The notes under the pieces are model-generated. The model was not told the DNA's origin. It made no database searches and saw only the letters and a list, made by a program, of their open reading frames with translations. DNA of 64,000 nucleotides, from assembly GCA_037043455.1 (NCBI GenBank), contig JAWPHD010000127.1, positions 565,501-629,500 on the forward strand, in the 5' to 3' direction. The position numbers and the translations under genes are program-made. Positions 35,179-46,064 of this stretch are shown one piece after another. Origin of the DNA: Cyrtodaria siliqua. Taxonomy: Eukaryota; Mollusca; Bivalvia; Adapedonta; Hiatellidae. Position 1 is the stretch's first letter. Each line of letters starts with the position of its first letter.

Positions 35179-36015
35179 TAAAGTTTTAGTCCGAATTGCA
35201 AGTTTATGCTTTACACAAATAATTACATTGAAGTAAACACAACTTACCAAAAAGTCCACGATCGCCACCCTATGTATCACCAGACTGTCTCAACAGTTGG
35301 GAAGGACACATGCTTTTGGGCAACTCGCAATCTGAAGGCATATTTGGTAAACGTACAATACCAGATGTATTGGCAATACCAGATGTCTTGGCTACAGCAG
35401 ACATAGAGCTGGTCGTTCCAAACTGTCAACCTTTGGGCAGAACACGTGTTATGTCAATCTGCAATCGGAATCCATATATGGGGAACGTTGACGGTCATTT
35501 AATAAACCAGCAACATAATTATCAGGACCTAGTCTCTTTCGATAGAAACACTGTCTTAGCGATTAAACAATCTTCCACTCCTTTCAATATAGTGTGCAAC
35601 ATACCATATATTCCACACAGATATACAGGAACATTCGTCTATAATTTGGTCTATACATGCAGATCTATAAAGTGCACATGTCAGACTTTTAATTCATTTC
35701 GGGGGAATTGTAGTAATTCTAGATTTTCTCGGCACAGAGTTCTTTCGTAGGGGGTGCAGTCCGGGGAGACTGATATGTTATTTGGAGGTTACCATCTGGC
35801 CTTTTCTCCTGACCTGACATGCTACCAAGCTGCAGGGCGAAGGTTACCAAGGTTAATACTAATGTGTGTGGTATGTGTTTATTGTGGGGTTTACATCTGG
35901 GTAACGTTGGAACCCCCTACACCTTTATGTATAGAGTGGTGGCCCATTTCAGCCGACTGTTGGGCACTGGTTTCTGTGGGGGAAAGGGTAATACATGTGG
36001 TCTGGTAAGTATCGG
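35179..36015 (+). other. GC-richer block with overlapping open frames, identity unknown
   Basis: Plus-strand frames at 35310-35750 (146 codons), 35754-36008 and 35819-36022 overlap, and base composition is higher in GC than in the surroundings. The frame ending near 36003 meets a good splice-donor match, CTGGTAAGT. The predicted peptides have several Cys residues but no family I recognise, and repeat-like phrases (CCAGATGT(A/C)TTGGC twice at 35360-35390) are present. It could be an exon of a host gene or part of an unrecognised repeat; the evidence does not separate these. Confidence 0.25.
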
Positions 36016-36640
36016 GACTTGACACTTATGTTAACATAGGTCGCTGGTTTTCTAGTAATGGGTATGCCTCAGGCAATCGGTTGTCGCCCCGGGCCTCAAC
36101 ACAAATTGTAATTTATAATACATAAACTCTGTAGCCAAACTAAATGCCACTACAGTGTTGTAAGTTACCATAGGCTTATGGTGCATGGTTTATGGTGTAA
36201 AATAAAAAAGTTATTTAAAGGAAATTAGTTGTTATTACAGGGTGTTGCATTCCTTTGTTGAAAAATGCCGGTACAGAGGTGATCACACTTTGTTCGTCTG
36301 TGGTCACGCATACATAAAGATGTATATTATTTAATCGATATGGCAGATACAACGAGAGAGAATGATAGTGAAACAATGGCAAATTTGACACAATATCAAA
36401 TGTATACACGTTAAACAAGGAGATGAATAACTGATGATCGTTTTATTGTACCAGAAGGGAAATAAACTGAGCATATAATTTAGTTACGGACAATGTGATT
36501 AATATATAACCCAAACTTCACTTTGTGAAAGCGTGGGTATAATAAGATATTGCATGATTTAAACCCTGTTTTAAATCTGGGATACTATAAGGTAAGATAG
36601 CCACCAACTATTTCTCAACGAATCAAAAAAATAAATTATT
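36016..36640. other. AT-rich intergenic DNA
   Basis: No feature recognised. Confidence 0.4.
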
Positions 36641-36644
36641 ATAA

Positions 36645-36952
36645 TTGATTTAAACATATTTTATTGCCATATATGTACAAGTACAATGCAATCGGGTCGG
36701 GCCACAAGTGCTACCCACATTAGTTACGGCCCTTCCCTACAATGTAGTTTTTAACAAATATAATGAATGACAATTGCTATTAACACGTATCAATAAACTG
36801 GATTAACAACAACTTGATATGTAGTAGAAGATGTTAAGATAATAAGGAAATAGAAAAAAAGAATTAAAGAAAAAGTAGAAGTGGAAGAAAGAATAATGCA
36901 ACACATGTAACATTGCTCGGGTTGATTAGACAGATAAAATGTAATGGCAAAC
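36645..36952 (-). other. 3' untranslated region and tail of the LINE
   Basis: Downstream of the LINE stop codon the minus strand reads GGGAAGGGCCGTAACTAATG, then GGCAATAAAATATGTTTAAA with an AATAAA polyadenylation-type signal. The same 3' end recurs at 48283-48412 on the minus strand, which confirms it as the element's end. Confidence 0.7.
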
Positions 36953-37700
36953 TTAAGTAAATCGATGACTATCTCTAATAAAGTTATGAACAGAATTAAA
37001 AATCAAACCATTTTCTTGTGTTGTAAGATCTAATCTTCCAAACAATAATGTATTTGAGCTTAAAGGATGAAACGAACGTGTTGACTGGAAAAGTTCGAGC
37101 CTTTCAACAGTGAATTGCATACATTCAAAGAAGAAATGATTTGCATCTTCATTACCCTGACCGCAAATGCATTGAGGCGATTCGCGTAAATGATTTTGAA
37201 AAAGGTCATTATTGGGATTACTACATGAATTTCTTATCCTAGCATGCATAACAGAAAAAAAACGTACACCAGAAAAGTAAAAACTAGGAACATTTGAATT
37301 AGTAAACATTATTCGCATAAGCTGACCTTTGAATGTGTTTAATGAGCCTGAATTTCTAATATCTAAAGGTAAATCACTCCAGAGTTTCATAGATGATGGA
37401 ATAAATGAATTCATAAAAATAGAGGTTCTAACTGAAGTCTGCGAGAAATGTTCTGCGTTCCTGAGGGAATATGGAGTTTCTTCCGCTACGGTTCTTGGCA
37501 GTAGATTTGCCAGGTATTCAGGCACTGTTCCGTTTTTCATTTTATATACAACAGAAAGTTTTTGGAACTTACGCCGTTCTGATAACGTTAACCATCCTAT
37601 TTCATTCATTAAATTAACAATAGATACCGAACGGGTAAGACTGGTCACAATACGTGCAGCTTCATACTGTATTTTTTCAAGTTTATTTTTTTCGTATGAA
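36953..37700 (-). pseudogene. LINE ORF2, C-terminal domain
   Basis: About 240 codons form the region after the reverse transcriptase of a CR1/L2/Jockey-type LINE. It begins QYEAARIVTSLTRSVS, the family's 'EaaRivTglT' block, followed by EIGWLTLSERR and PEYLANLLPR. It ends with a zinc-finger-like CICGQGNEDANHFFFEC, a C-x-C-x8-H-x4-C arrangement often seen at the C-terminus of such LINEs, where it is thought to aid RNA or DNA binding. The frame is open to its stop at 36953. It is joined out of frame to the RT N-terminus at about 37690, where the palm domain has been lost. The complete element would be one polyprotein on this strand. Confidence 0.8.
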
Positions 37701-38705
37701 CTGTCGAATGGCCTGTGAGAAAACCAGATTGATTTTTGAAAAATAAGTTATTAATATGTAAATGGTTATAAATAAACTTATAAACAACCCGTTCAAAAAC
37801 TTTCCCTGCACAACTTAGCAGCGAGATCGGTCTATAATTAGTCGAAATATATGTAAGACCTCTTTTGAAAAGTGGCATAACGTTTGCAAATTTCCAAATG
37901 TCCGGAAAATAAGATTCGTTCAACGATCTATTATATAAAATACAAAGAGGTTTGCAAATCGTTACAGCTGTTTCTTTCAGTACTTTTTTACTTATTCCAT
38001 CGTTTCCTGTTGCTTTGTAAACGTCTAATATCTTTAAAATATCCATAATTTCTGATTCGGTAACAGAAATATTGTCTAAATAGGCATCTGTTTTTGTAAC
38101 AAAATTTGGTAAAACTGCGTTCGTTTCATCGATTGAGGCAATTGAAACAAAAAAATCATTTAAACAGTTTGCTTTATCAACATCAGATACAGAATATATT
38201 ATTTCTCCGTTCGATAATGTAGTTTTTAATGGGGGTATAGTTTCAGATTGTTTGTTTGACTTAATAAGGTGTTTTAAAATTTTCCAATATTGACGAGGAT
38301 TGTTTGAACTGGATTCGATTAATGTACTTTCTATATTATTGAAAAAACGTTCTTTTGCATATTTTTTTAAATTATTAACTTTATTTCTGAGACGTTTGTA
38401 TGATATCCAATCCGAATTAGAACGTGATTTAATTGCGATACGTTTTTTTCGGTCACGTTGTCTTGAAGTTCGACGAATCTCAGAATCATACCAAGGTTTA
38501 TCATTCGGTCGTATAGTTAGTTGTTTAGAGGGTATGCATATTTGAATTAATTCCATAAACTTACTCGTAAAATCATTGCTCGCAACTTCTAAATCATTAT
38601 TATGAAGAAAGGACCAATCAGTATCTTCTATGAGTCTGTTTAATTTGATCAAATCACCATTTTTGTAATTCCAAACTTGTCTTGTGAATGATGATATAAT
38701 AATTT
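37690..38705 (-). pseudogene. LINE ORF2, linker and N-terminal part of reverse transcriptase; catalytic core deleted
   Basis: The frame 38652-37645 reads the endonuclease-RT linker (NDKPWYDSEIRR, a typical 'kpWfd.el' block) and the RT fingers: VYKATGNDGISKKVLKE, FPDIWKFANVMPLFKRG, NYRPISLLSCAGKVFERVV and NQSGFLTGHSTVH. These correspond to RT motifs 0 to 2a. The text then jumps to sequence that normally lies several hundred residues further on, so the palm motifs, including the FADD active site, are absent. The element cannot reverse transcribe. The last 15 or so residues of the open frame are out of phase with the downstream domain. Confidence 0.88.
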
Positions 38706-38713
38706 GATTAAAA

Positions 38714-39625
38714 TTAAAACAAATATGTACCGAAATGGTCAGTAACGTCCCGTGGTGTTATAATAATACCAAAGTCATGTGCTTTAACAGAATCTGACAT
38801 AACTACTGGATCAATTAAAGTTGAAGAATTGTCAGTGACTCGGGTTGGTTCTGTAATTACATTGGTGAGATTATTAATCAACTTTATATCTCTCAGTTGG
38901 TGATTATTCAAGTTTAACTGGTCCTCATTTACATCTCCAACTATACTTATACTCTTTCCTTTTTCTAACGATTGCTCAATACTTAAATTAAATATGTTCC
39001 AGAAGTCTACATTACTATTAGGTTTACGATACACAGTGCATATAAGTATGATTTCGTTACGATTTTTAATTTCAATCCATATAGATTCTGGTAAAATATG
39101 TTCGAGTTCATGTACTCTGTTGGATATTATGCTTGACGAAACATACAATAAAATACCTCCAGAATGAGCAGTGCTGTCTTTCCTATAAGTAGTAACAAAA
39201 TTTTCAATAAGTAAGTAATCGTCAGTTATTTCATGTGTAAGATGTGTCTCTGCAAAACACAACATATCAAAGTCAGTATAATTATCCTTAATAAATTCAA
39301 GTTTATTTCGAATGCTTCTAATATTAAGATGAAATAAAGTTAAGCTAGTATCAGTTGACATTGATGGACCTGGATTTAGTTCTACATCTCCAGAAGTAAT
39401 CATTAATGATAAAGCAACTAGTGCAAATTCTAAATTTAAAATACTCAATTTTAAATACTCCGTGATATTTGTTGACGTAATACGCAAACATTTAGTTAAA
39501 CATGATAGTATATAAACAAAAAAGTTTAACGGTGTCGTTATAAATGTCATTTTCTTGGGAATGCCACTACAGATACAATGAAAGAGGCCAATAGCCACCC
39601 TCCAACACATTATATCGTTACCCAT
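38714..39625 (-). pseudogene. LINE ORF2, N-terminal leader with 2A peptide and APE-type endonuclease
   Basis: The frame has 303 codons. Residues about 26-77 form a hydrophobic leader with several candidate membrane segments. Residues 79-87 read GDVELNPGP, matching the D(V/I)ExNPGP consensus of 2A peptides, which make the ribosome skip the Gly-Pro bond. The endonuclease follows at once: LNIRSIRNKLE, CFAETHLT, SGGILLYVSS, CTVYRKPNS, GDVNEDQL (normally GDFN, so F to V) and DHFGTYLF (the normally conserved SDH Ser is Thr). At about 38705 a one-base frameshift in a T-rich run separates it from the RT part, which otherwise continues directly. If the first methionine is not used, residue 26 is a good alternative start. 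Confidence 0.85.
39365..39388 (-). other. 2A-type ribosome-skipping motif coding sequence
   Basis: It encodes DVELNPGP between the hydrophobic leader and the endonuclease of the LINE. 2A-like sequences at this place are established for several APE-type LINE clades of invertebrates. Activity of this copy is inferred only from the motif. Confidence 0.85.
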
Positions 39626-39629
39626 TGGG

Positions 39630-39955
39630 CAATAAAGACACTCTCAACATGTAACACATGTATATGGAGGGAGGCCAACCTAGTACAACCAAGACGCCTG
39701 AGTCAACAAACCGAACAAGGAAATGTGCATCTACAAGGAAAGGGAAAAGAGTAGAGATAGAGAGTATCGTAAAAATACAAACATGTAATACAAACAAGTT
39801 CATACTACTTATCGAACTCGAAACGAGCAAAGACCATTCAGAAAATCAGATAACTTAAGTTAAGTTAAGTTGGTGCATTCACTAAATTCTTGATAATGTG
39901 TCATTTAACTAATATAAAGACTGACTTGTCATTTTCGTCATCAAAACATATACAC
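39630..39955. other. DNA upstream of the LINE reading frame
   Basis: It probably contains the LINE 5' untranslated region, but its start could not be located. No other feature is visible. Confidence 0.35.
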
Positions 39956-40960
39956 ATAGTCATCATCCATAATTACGAAACAATAAAAATCATCATAATC
40001 ATTAATATTATCGTCACCTAATTGGCAATTCCATTATCATCACATCAATCCAATCATCACCACATTAACATCATTATCATTTTCATCATCATAATCATCA
40101 CTACATCAACACAATCATTTTCCCATCAAAATATTTCTCATCAAAATATTTTTCATTACATAATCATCATCACATTAACACAATTTTCAGTCTGTCAATA
40201 TCATTATTATCACAATCAATAACATCATTTCGCTGACATCTATCAAATCATCAACATATTAATATCACTTTCATTTTCATTTGAATATCACCGTTATCAT
40301 CGATTGTATCAACATTAATAATAATAATAATAGTAAAAATCATAATCATCACCATTATCATCATTGCATCAACATTTCCATCATATTCACCGTTTATTTT
40401 AACCATCTTTGCATTAACATAATCCTAATGATCATCATCAACATCATCACATTAACATAATCCTAGTCATCCGCATCATCATAATCATCAATTCATCACC
40501 ATCAACCTAATCAAAATTATCACCATAATTATCAATTTCGTAAACAAAATTATCATAATCATCATTGCAGAAAAGTAATATCATTATAATCATCGTCATT
40601 GTCATCAACATAATCACCATTACATCAAACTAAACATCACTACATCAACATAATCATCATAACATCAACATAACCACATTTCATCAACATAACCACCACT
40701 ACATCAACATCATCACCACTACATTAATATAACCACCATTACATCAACATAATTGTCATAATCATCATCGCAATAAACCACGATCAGCATCGTTACATCA
40801 TCTTCATCACCATTACCATGGTATCAACAAAGCATTATACTCATCATCATACTCATCAATGTGTCTGTAAACTCATCATAATCATCACCAAACACCTAAA
40901 GCTTGCATCTTCATCATTTAAATAGTTATAAACGTTATTATATATTACTAATAATACCAT
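39956..40960. repeat. ATC/ATA-rich low-complexity region, about 1 kb
   Basis: The plus strand is dominated by variations of CATCATAATCATCA and TACATCAACATAA, with a strong lack of G (a C+A+T strand). It is a decayed trinucleotide microsatellite with imperfect higher-order units, such as CATCAACATAACCACCAT at 40640-40750. Frames within it are low-complexity and not genes. Confidence 0.85.
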
Positions 40961-41440
40961 CAATACCATTAACTGTATATACTAATATTATCGCAAAAAG
41001 AAAAGAAAAAATATATATCAATATAAAGTTACATATGTATAAACTTTAAAGACACATTTCGAGGCTATTGTATTTGTGAGGGAGAGAATTTCTATAGGTA
41101 ACTGTAAATTGCTGTTAGAAATACATTTGCACAAGAAAATTGAGATTATTAGTTTTTTGTCAAAGGATGAGGCCCGTCCCATAAAGAGTGTATAATAATG
41201 TAGTAAAAGTTATAACCGTTTATATGTTAAAACAACTATGTATAGATGGATTTTCTTAAAAGACCCGTGTTAACAATTAATAGTTTTTGTATTTTTAGCA
41301 CAATATACTCTATTATCAATTACTGCTCTGCCATGTTTTAGTAAATCTCAAATGCAAGAAACTCATCGGGACTTCAAAATTTAAAAATCGTTGTCATCTG
41401 TCGTGTTTTTGATCACCTGAGCCGAAGGCTCAATGTGATG
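40961..41440. other. AT-rich intergenic DNA
   Basis: No gene. GATCACCTGAGCCGAAGGCTCA at 41410-41431 is a phrase I associate with bivalve repeats; it includes the hairpin GAGCC/GGCTC. Confidence 0.35.
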
Positions 41441-41620
41441 TTCTGGATTTTATAGTTGCACCAACAGCTAAGGTCATTTGGCGACATTCCAGCTTTGTTT
41501 TGATGGAGGAAGACCCGAGGTGCAAACCCGGGCATTTTACCCCCTTGGGAATCGAACCCACAGCGGTGAGGGACATGTGATTTCAAGTCTGAGACCACTC
41601 GACCACGGACGACCAGAAGT
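41441..41620 (-). mobile_element. SINE family C, copy with a clear tRNA-Ser-like head
   Basis: On the minus strand the head reads CGTCCGTGGTCGAGTGGTCT, GACTTGAAATCACATG and GTGGGTTCGATTCCC. TGGTCGAGTGG is an A box, TTGAAAT an anticodon-loop-like TGA, and GGTTCGATTCC a B box. The extra nucleotides between anticodon arm and B box suit a class II tRNA, so descent from tRNA-Ser(UGA) is likely. The body follows in shortened form and ends in ACTATAAAATCC. Confidence 0.85.
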
Positions 41621-41939
41621 TTATGTGAAGCATCATTAAATGTTTGTTTGAATGGTGCACCTGAGGTCATAAATGCCCCCGCAATATTGCTTATCAGTTT
41701 CATTAAACAAATCTTTAAAAAATCTTCTGCAAAAATAAATGTGCAGACAGTGGTTACCAAATCCGTATGGACAACCTCATATGGGCCATAGGTGGAACTA
41801 TATATGGTGCAGTAAAATTATCTCTTCTAGTTTGTGTGTTGTTTGTTTTCTGATATTTATAATAACAACAAGAGAATCGGTAAAATCGATGGATGCATCC
41901 CAAAAGTTACATAGAAAAAAGTAATGTTTAGTGTGAGTG

Positions 41940-42200
41940 CTTCCTTATTCAAAATGAATCCGTACGGAACTCTATTATGCTCCGGATAAGATTTTTCAAA
42001 AAAAAGGGAGATAATTAAAAAGTAGTGAAGCTAGAGTTATGATTCCTATGAACTGCACTCCGTCTCATTGTCCTAATCATTCACACGAACTTTAATCAAG
42101 CATATTTTCTGAGTTATGCTCCGGACAAAAAGTGTGACGCACGGACACACACACGGAAGGACGGAAAAAGCGGCGACTATAGGCTCCCCCATAATAAACT
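41940..42200 (+). repeat. Bivalve-type interspersed repeat fragment
   Basis: It includes GAACTCTATTATGCTCCGGA, GAGTTATGCTCCGGAC and an ACGGACACACACACGGAAGGACGG segment ending CGACTATAGGCTCCCCC. I recognise this phrasing from repeats dispersed in bivalve genomes. No coding capacity. Confidence 0.5.
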
Positions 42201-42644
42201 ATGTAGTGTTTTTAGTTACGAAATATTTTATATCACAAACTAAGGTAATAGTAAATGAAAAGAAAAAACTGTGATGGGGCCTCAATATAATGTCTCTGTG
42301 GTAATCAGTCAGCGAGAAGTAAGCAGTCAAAAAGCATGCTATCCATGATTTTTCAAACGACTACAATCAGCTGGGAAATGTGTCTTTAATTTGAACAACA
42401 ACAAAAGAACTGTCAAAACTGGTCAAGCAAGTTTAGATATATATAAAGCGTGCCGATTTTAAAATAGACATAGCAGTGACAGTTTTGATCTAAAAATAGC
42501 ATTTGGATTTTCCATTTTTTGTAAAATGTCAAGGCACTTAATCACGTGACGGCAAAATAGATATATATTGGTCTCAACAAAAAAAAGTATGTCATAAGAC
42601 AGTTTAGAAAACAGTTGTTCGTTGGAACTGATATCACAGTCTAT
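42201..42644. other. AT-rich DNA downstream of the ORF1-type gene
   Basis: An ORF2 would be expected here on the minus strand for an intact LINE. None is visible. Confidence 0.4.
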
Positions 42645-43313
42645 TTAGTCAGACTCAACAAAGAGTCTAATTTGATCCTGTGTGCGAAGACGTACTGGTT
42701 TATCTGTCTCGCCCTTCTTCGCGAAAATATTTCCGTCTCTTGTCCAGAAAGCATGACTTTCCTTTCTTGTCTTAGCGTTTATCAAATGTCTAACAAGTTC
42801 ATGATTAAATGGCGTCAGATCCTCTGTGATGAAGACTCTATTTGGATTGTTTTTGAGATTTTTTCTCGACATAAAAACGGCGTTTTTGACACGGTATTTC
42901 GTAAATTTTACAATTAATTGTTTTTTGGCTCTACCTACAGGATGGCAACGTTCGACATCGTCGGTCGTGATTGAACTGTCCTTCAATATTGAATTGTTAA
43001 TGTAATCTACGACGTAGGTGGTTAGATTAGCTTCAGCTTGACCGGTTGGTACAGCGATGTCGCTAAATCGAATGGAATTCCTGAGACCATATTGCTGGAG
43101 ATCGTTCAGTTCAAGTTGTAGGTCGTAATGTTTATTGCGCAAAGAACTTAACTGGTGTTCACATTCATTGATGGCTTTGGACTTCTCCTCAATGACGACA
43201 TTTCGCTGCTTCAATTGTTCATCTTGAGCATTGATGGTTTCCATCAATTTATTGGTCGTTTCCACAAGCGGTTTTACGACTGACTCGTTGAAAGCGGCAA
43301 TAGCAACATCCAT
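42645..43313 (-). CDS. L1-type LINE ORF1 protein: coiled coil, RRM and C-terminal domain (retroelement-derived)
   Basis: The intact 222-codon frame starts with ATG at 43313. Residues about 20-75 form a coiled coil rich in E, K, Q and L, which in ORF1 proteins drives trimerisation. An RRM-like part starts at QQYGLRNSIRFSDIAVP (about 74-90), the 'QYsRRnnirI.Gip' signature of transposase_22/L1 ORF1 proteins. It continues with VERCHPVGRAKKQLIVKFT (about 122-140) and YRVKNAVFMSRKNLK. The C-terminal domain has NRVFITEDLTPFNHELV and FWTRDGNIFAKK. ORF1p binds the element RNA as a chaperone. No matching ORF2 lies downstream, so this is a fragment of a LINE or a free-standing ORF1-type gene. The absence of stops over the full family length is notable. 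Confidence 0.82.
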   Translation of the reverse strand: MDVAIAAFNESVVKPLVETTNKLMETINAQDEQLKQRNVVIEEKSKAINECEHQLSSLRNKHYDLQLELNDLQQYGLRNSIRFSDIAVPTGQAEANLTTYVVDYINNSILKDSSITTDDVERCHPVGRAKKQLIVKFTKYRVKNAVFMSRKNLKNNPNRVFITEDLTPFNHELVRHLINAKTRKESHAFWTRDGNIFAKKGETDKPVRLRTQDQIRLFVESD

Positions 43314-43360
43314 AGCTAATTAATATAAAAAATCAGCCAGTCTGTTAAATTGTTTTAATG

Positions 43361-43600
43361 TGTCCGTGGTCGGGATGGTAGAGACGCTGCGTTCTCGTCT
43401 CTCACCGCTGCGGGTTCGAATCCCACTGGGAGCTCGACTTGAAAATGAGAACGTGTCATTCTTTCGAATGGCGGGGGGTATACAGTACTGGTTCTTCCCA
43501 GGGAAAAGTGGGTGGTCTCCCTTCACCACGAAACAAATCGACCGTCATATATAGCCTAATAGTGGTACAAATGACGTAAAACACCATTCAACCAACCACT
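43361..43600 (+). mobile_element. SINE family B, full-length
   Basis: The tRNA-like head GTCCGTGGTCGGGATGGTAG ends in GCGGGTTCGAATCCCACTG, with a perfect B box GGTTCGAATCC at 43412-43422. The body follows (GTACTGGTTCTTCCCAGGGA, GGTGGTCTCCCTTCACCACG) and the 3' end reads GACGTAAAACACCATTCAACC. It lies 48 bp upstream of the ORF1 start. The minus frame 43529-43320 is a repeat artefact. Confidence 0.88.
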
Positions 43601-43711
43601 CAACTGTCAAATTGATAGGATAACTGTTTACACGCATCACACGCCTATGGACAGCAGTAAATATATCGGACGTATTACAATGCTCAGCGCGTATATATTA
43701 ACTTCCATTAA

Positions 43712-44038
43712 AGGGACACATGACAATTTTGAAGTGTTTATCAGTCACTGGAATTAACTTCTCGAATTGTTTATCCAGCATCATTATAACTTTCAATCTG
43801 CTAGCATATAGTACTAATGCATAAGTTTCATTTATCTCTGTTTCGTCTTATTCTATCATAAAATTATGTTTAAATAATGTATTGATGCCATATACTCAAC
43901 AGTTAATAGTATGCTGACACAATTTGGTTAATGCTATTTTGTATAAGTAATATATCAGATTGAACACATGCACGTCACCTAGAAAAACTGACGGGACGCC
44001 GTGAGTTTGTTAAAAAATCAAGATTGCCGACTGTGCCT
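43712..44038. mobile_element. TTAA-flanked MITE, 327 bp
   Basis: TTAA lies at 43708-43711 and 44039-44042. The ends are short imperfect inverted repeats, AGGGACACATGACAAT against AGGCACAGTCGGCAAT. It belongs to the same general type as the elements at 8032-8566 and 53068-53596. Confidence 0.6.
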
Positions 44039-44124
44039 TTAATACCAATTATCCTTCATGATGAATGTCAAGTGGTATGTCAAGTTACCATGGTTACTGT
44101 GGTGCTGTGACACTACTATTTCCT

Positions 44125-44228
44125 ATGATGGGAGGTATGTAGAACTGGTTCTACCCGGGAACATGTGGGTGGTCTTCCTCCACCACTGAAAATAACCTAA
44201 AACACCATTCAACAAACCAATCAAACAC
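44125..44228 (+). mobile_element. SINE family B, 3' fragment
   Basis: AGAACTGGTTCTACCCGGGA, GGTGGTCTTCCTCCACCACT and CTAAAACACCATTCAACAAAC match the second half of the 43361 copy. The tRNA-like head is missing. Confidence 0.75.
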
Positions 44229-45610
44229 AATCTGTCAACGTTAGGTAATACTGAAAAGTCCACTTGTGTCCATCGACGCAAACATGTTAACCAGACACGT
44301 GGCGTTAGCAAGATTTGCAAACGGACATCAACCTAATTACCGGACTTCACGACAGAACACATATTATTGTTTTTTCCGATCAGTGTTTGACCAGGATACT
44401 GTCGACTTTTGTAAGCAAATACATTTTCGTTTCGGCAGACTAATGACAAACACATCTCCCTTAAGTCGCAAGATAATAAGAAAACCCAGACAGGTCGTAT
44501 GCACTTTTATAAACTTATTACTAGGCTTTGTCAAAAAAAAATACTAAAAGAAATAAATCCGTATTAGACTATACTCATTTCTCATGACAACTTATACGTC
44601 AATTCGATGCTAATGGTATATGAATGGCATCATTTTGCTTCCAGGGTCGTATTCCTCGAAAATAGTGCGTCAGCAAAAAATATTTCGAACATGGGAAATA
44701 TCATACAAAGGCGATTCATGGATGGATAGCATGTTTTTTGTCATGAAAGTTTGAGAAGAATGTTATAATAAGCTTAATGAGAAATGGTAAACAGCATTCA
44801 TCTGCACCACTTTTTGTTGTTAAACGTTGTTCCTCAGCGCATCTTATAATACATTTCGAAATATTAATCAGTTTGTCTAGGAACAGAAAGGAGTAGGTTA
44901 TGTTTGATTTGAGGTCAAAACGTTTACATTTGGTAACGGAAAAAACCTGGAAATTTCAGCTTTTTGTTTTAAGAGCCATACGTTAAATCGAAGTATACTT
45001 ACGGCAGTATGTACTTATTTAGATTCAAAATACATTTTATGTTAGTTTGCGTTGGGCATGGAAGTGTCATTGATAGGTTAAACAAACTAAAACCAGCCAA
45101 AAGTGAACTGCACCAATCGCCCAATGACTCCTTGAGACATTACTAAACTATATATTTGCAAAGGGAGTGACTGCGTTATGGGATGTAAGGAGTCGGGCTG
45201 CAGGTGTCCGTGTTAGTAACAAGACATTTCGTTACGAATCATGCCCATGTATCTGCAGACGGGATACCCATTTGCAAAATGCAGTCACTAAATACATTAC
45301 GAACACGAAGAAAGGCAAACATGTATACAGTTATTATACATATGTTATTACGTTTTACAATTATTTAAGAAACCAGAGTTCTCATTATCAATATCAGAAA
45401 TTGGATTCTAATGCCACTACACGAACGTGTGTTTTATACCTTGATATCCCTCATTGCGTTACGAAACATACTTCATATTTTCCTTCGAGATGTCCGTGTC
45501 ACCATAGTTTCCTATACTATTACGTCGTCTCTAGTATAAATGGAGTTGCAGAAAAATGTGCAGAAACTCAGCAGATCGTGCTAAAGATTATTCTGCAGAC
45601 GTTTATTAAT
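44229..45610. other. AT-rich intergenic DNA
   Basis: No gene is recognised. The plus frame 45167-45703 (178 codons) starts with GTG, shows no motif and runs into MITE D copy 4, so I do not accept it as a gene. Confidence 0.4.
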
Positions 45611-46064
45611 CATTACGTGGTCCGAGTATTAACTTTCATACCCGCTCCAACCACTTCTCCAAGAAGCGAAACTGGGGTTGGCTGGGGTATGAAAAAACCT
45701 TAATTTCAGCTTAAAAGTCTGCATATTGTAAAATTACATCATTTAATAGGTCATTTGAAACAGGTTATCACATTTTGTCAGTGAAGCAGGTTTTTAAACG
45801 TGGTTTATTGTCGAAATATCCGTTATAAACTCCTGCTAATATAAGCTTTCCCATCACTTAATGGAATTGATATGTCGCCAGTACTTAGATATCTCCGCCC
45901 TATTGTTGATGTCGGAGTATATTGACAATAGTTTATATAACATAGTTGCACGTGCTTTATACACGTGCTGTTGTTTGTCGGAGGTATCGTTCTGGTTTGA
46001 TTGGTTGAAATGGATAAATGATTGACAACTGGCGACATGTTAATTAAGGCGGGACCAGGTAATG
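45611..46064 (+). mobile_element. MITE family D, copy 4, containing a nested element
   Basis: The ends are CATTACGTGGTCCGA and GGGACCAGGTAATG. The standard internal sequence is interrupted near its right end by a 173-bp insertion (45869-46041). Without the insertion the length agrees with the other copies. Confidence 0.88.
45869..46041. mobile_element. Small MITE nested in MITE D, 173 bp, AATT target duplication
   Basis: AATT is present at 45865-45868 and 46042-46045, where other MITE D copies have it once. The insertion carries near-terminal inverted repeats ATGTCGCCAGT and ACTGGCGACAT. Confidence 0.8.

Noticed and set aside
40022..40222. His/Ile-rich small protein
   Set aside because: Translation of the ATC-rich low-complexity region.
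41530..41617. Functional tRNA-Ser gene on the minus strand
   Set aside because: The head resembles tRNA-Ser but lacks a proper acceptor stem and is fused to the SINE-C body shared with two other loci.
45167..45703. 178-codon + strand gene
   Set aside because: It starts with GTG, shows no motif, and its last 30 codons are MITE D sequence.
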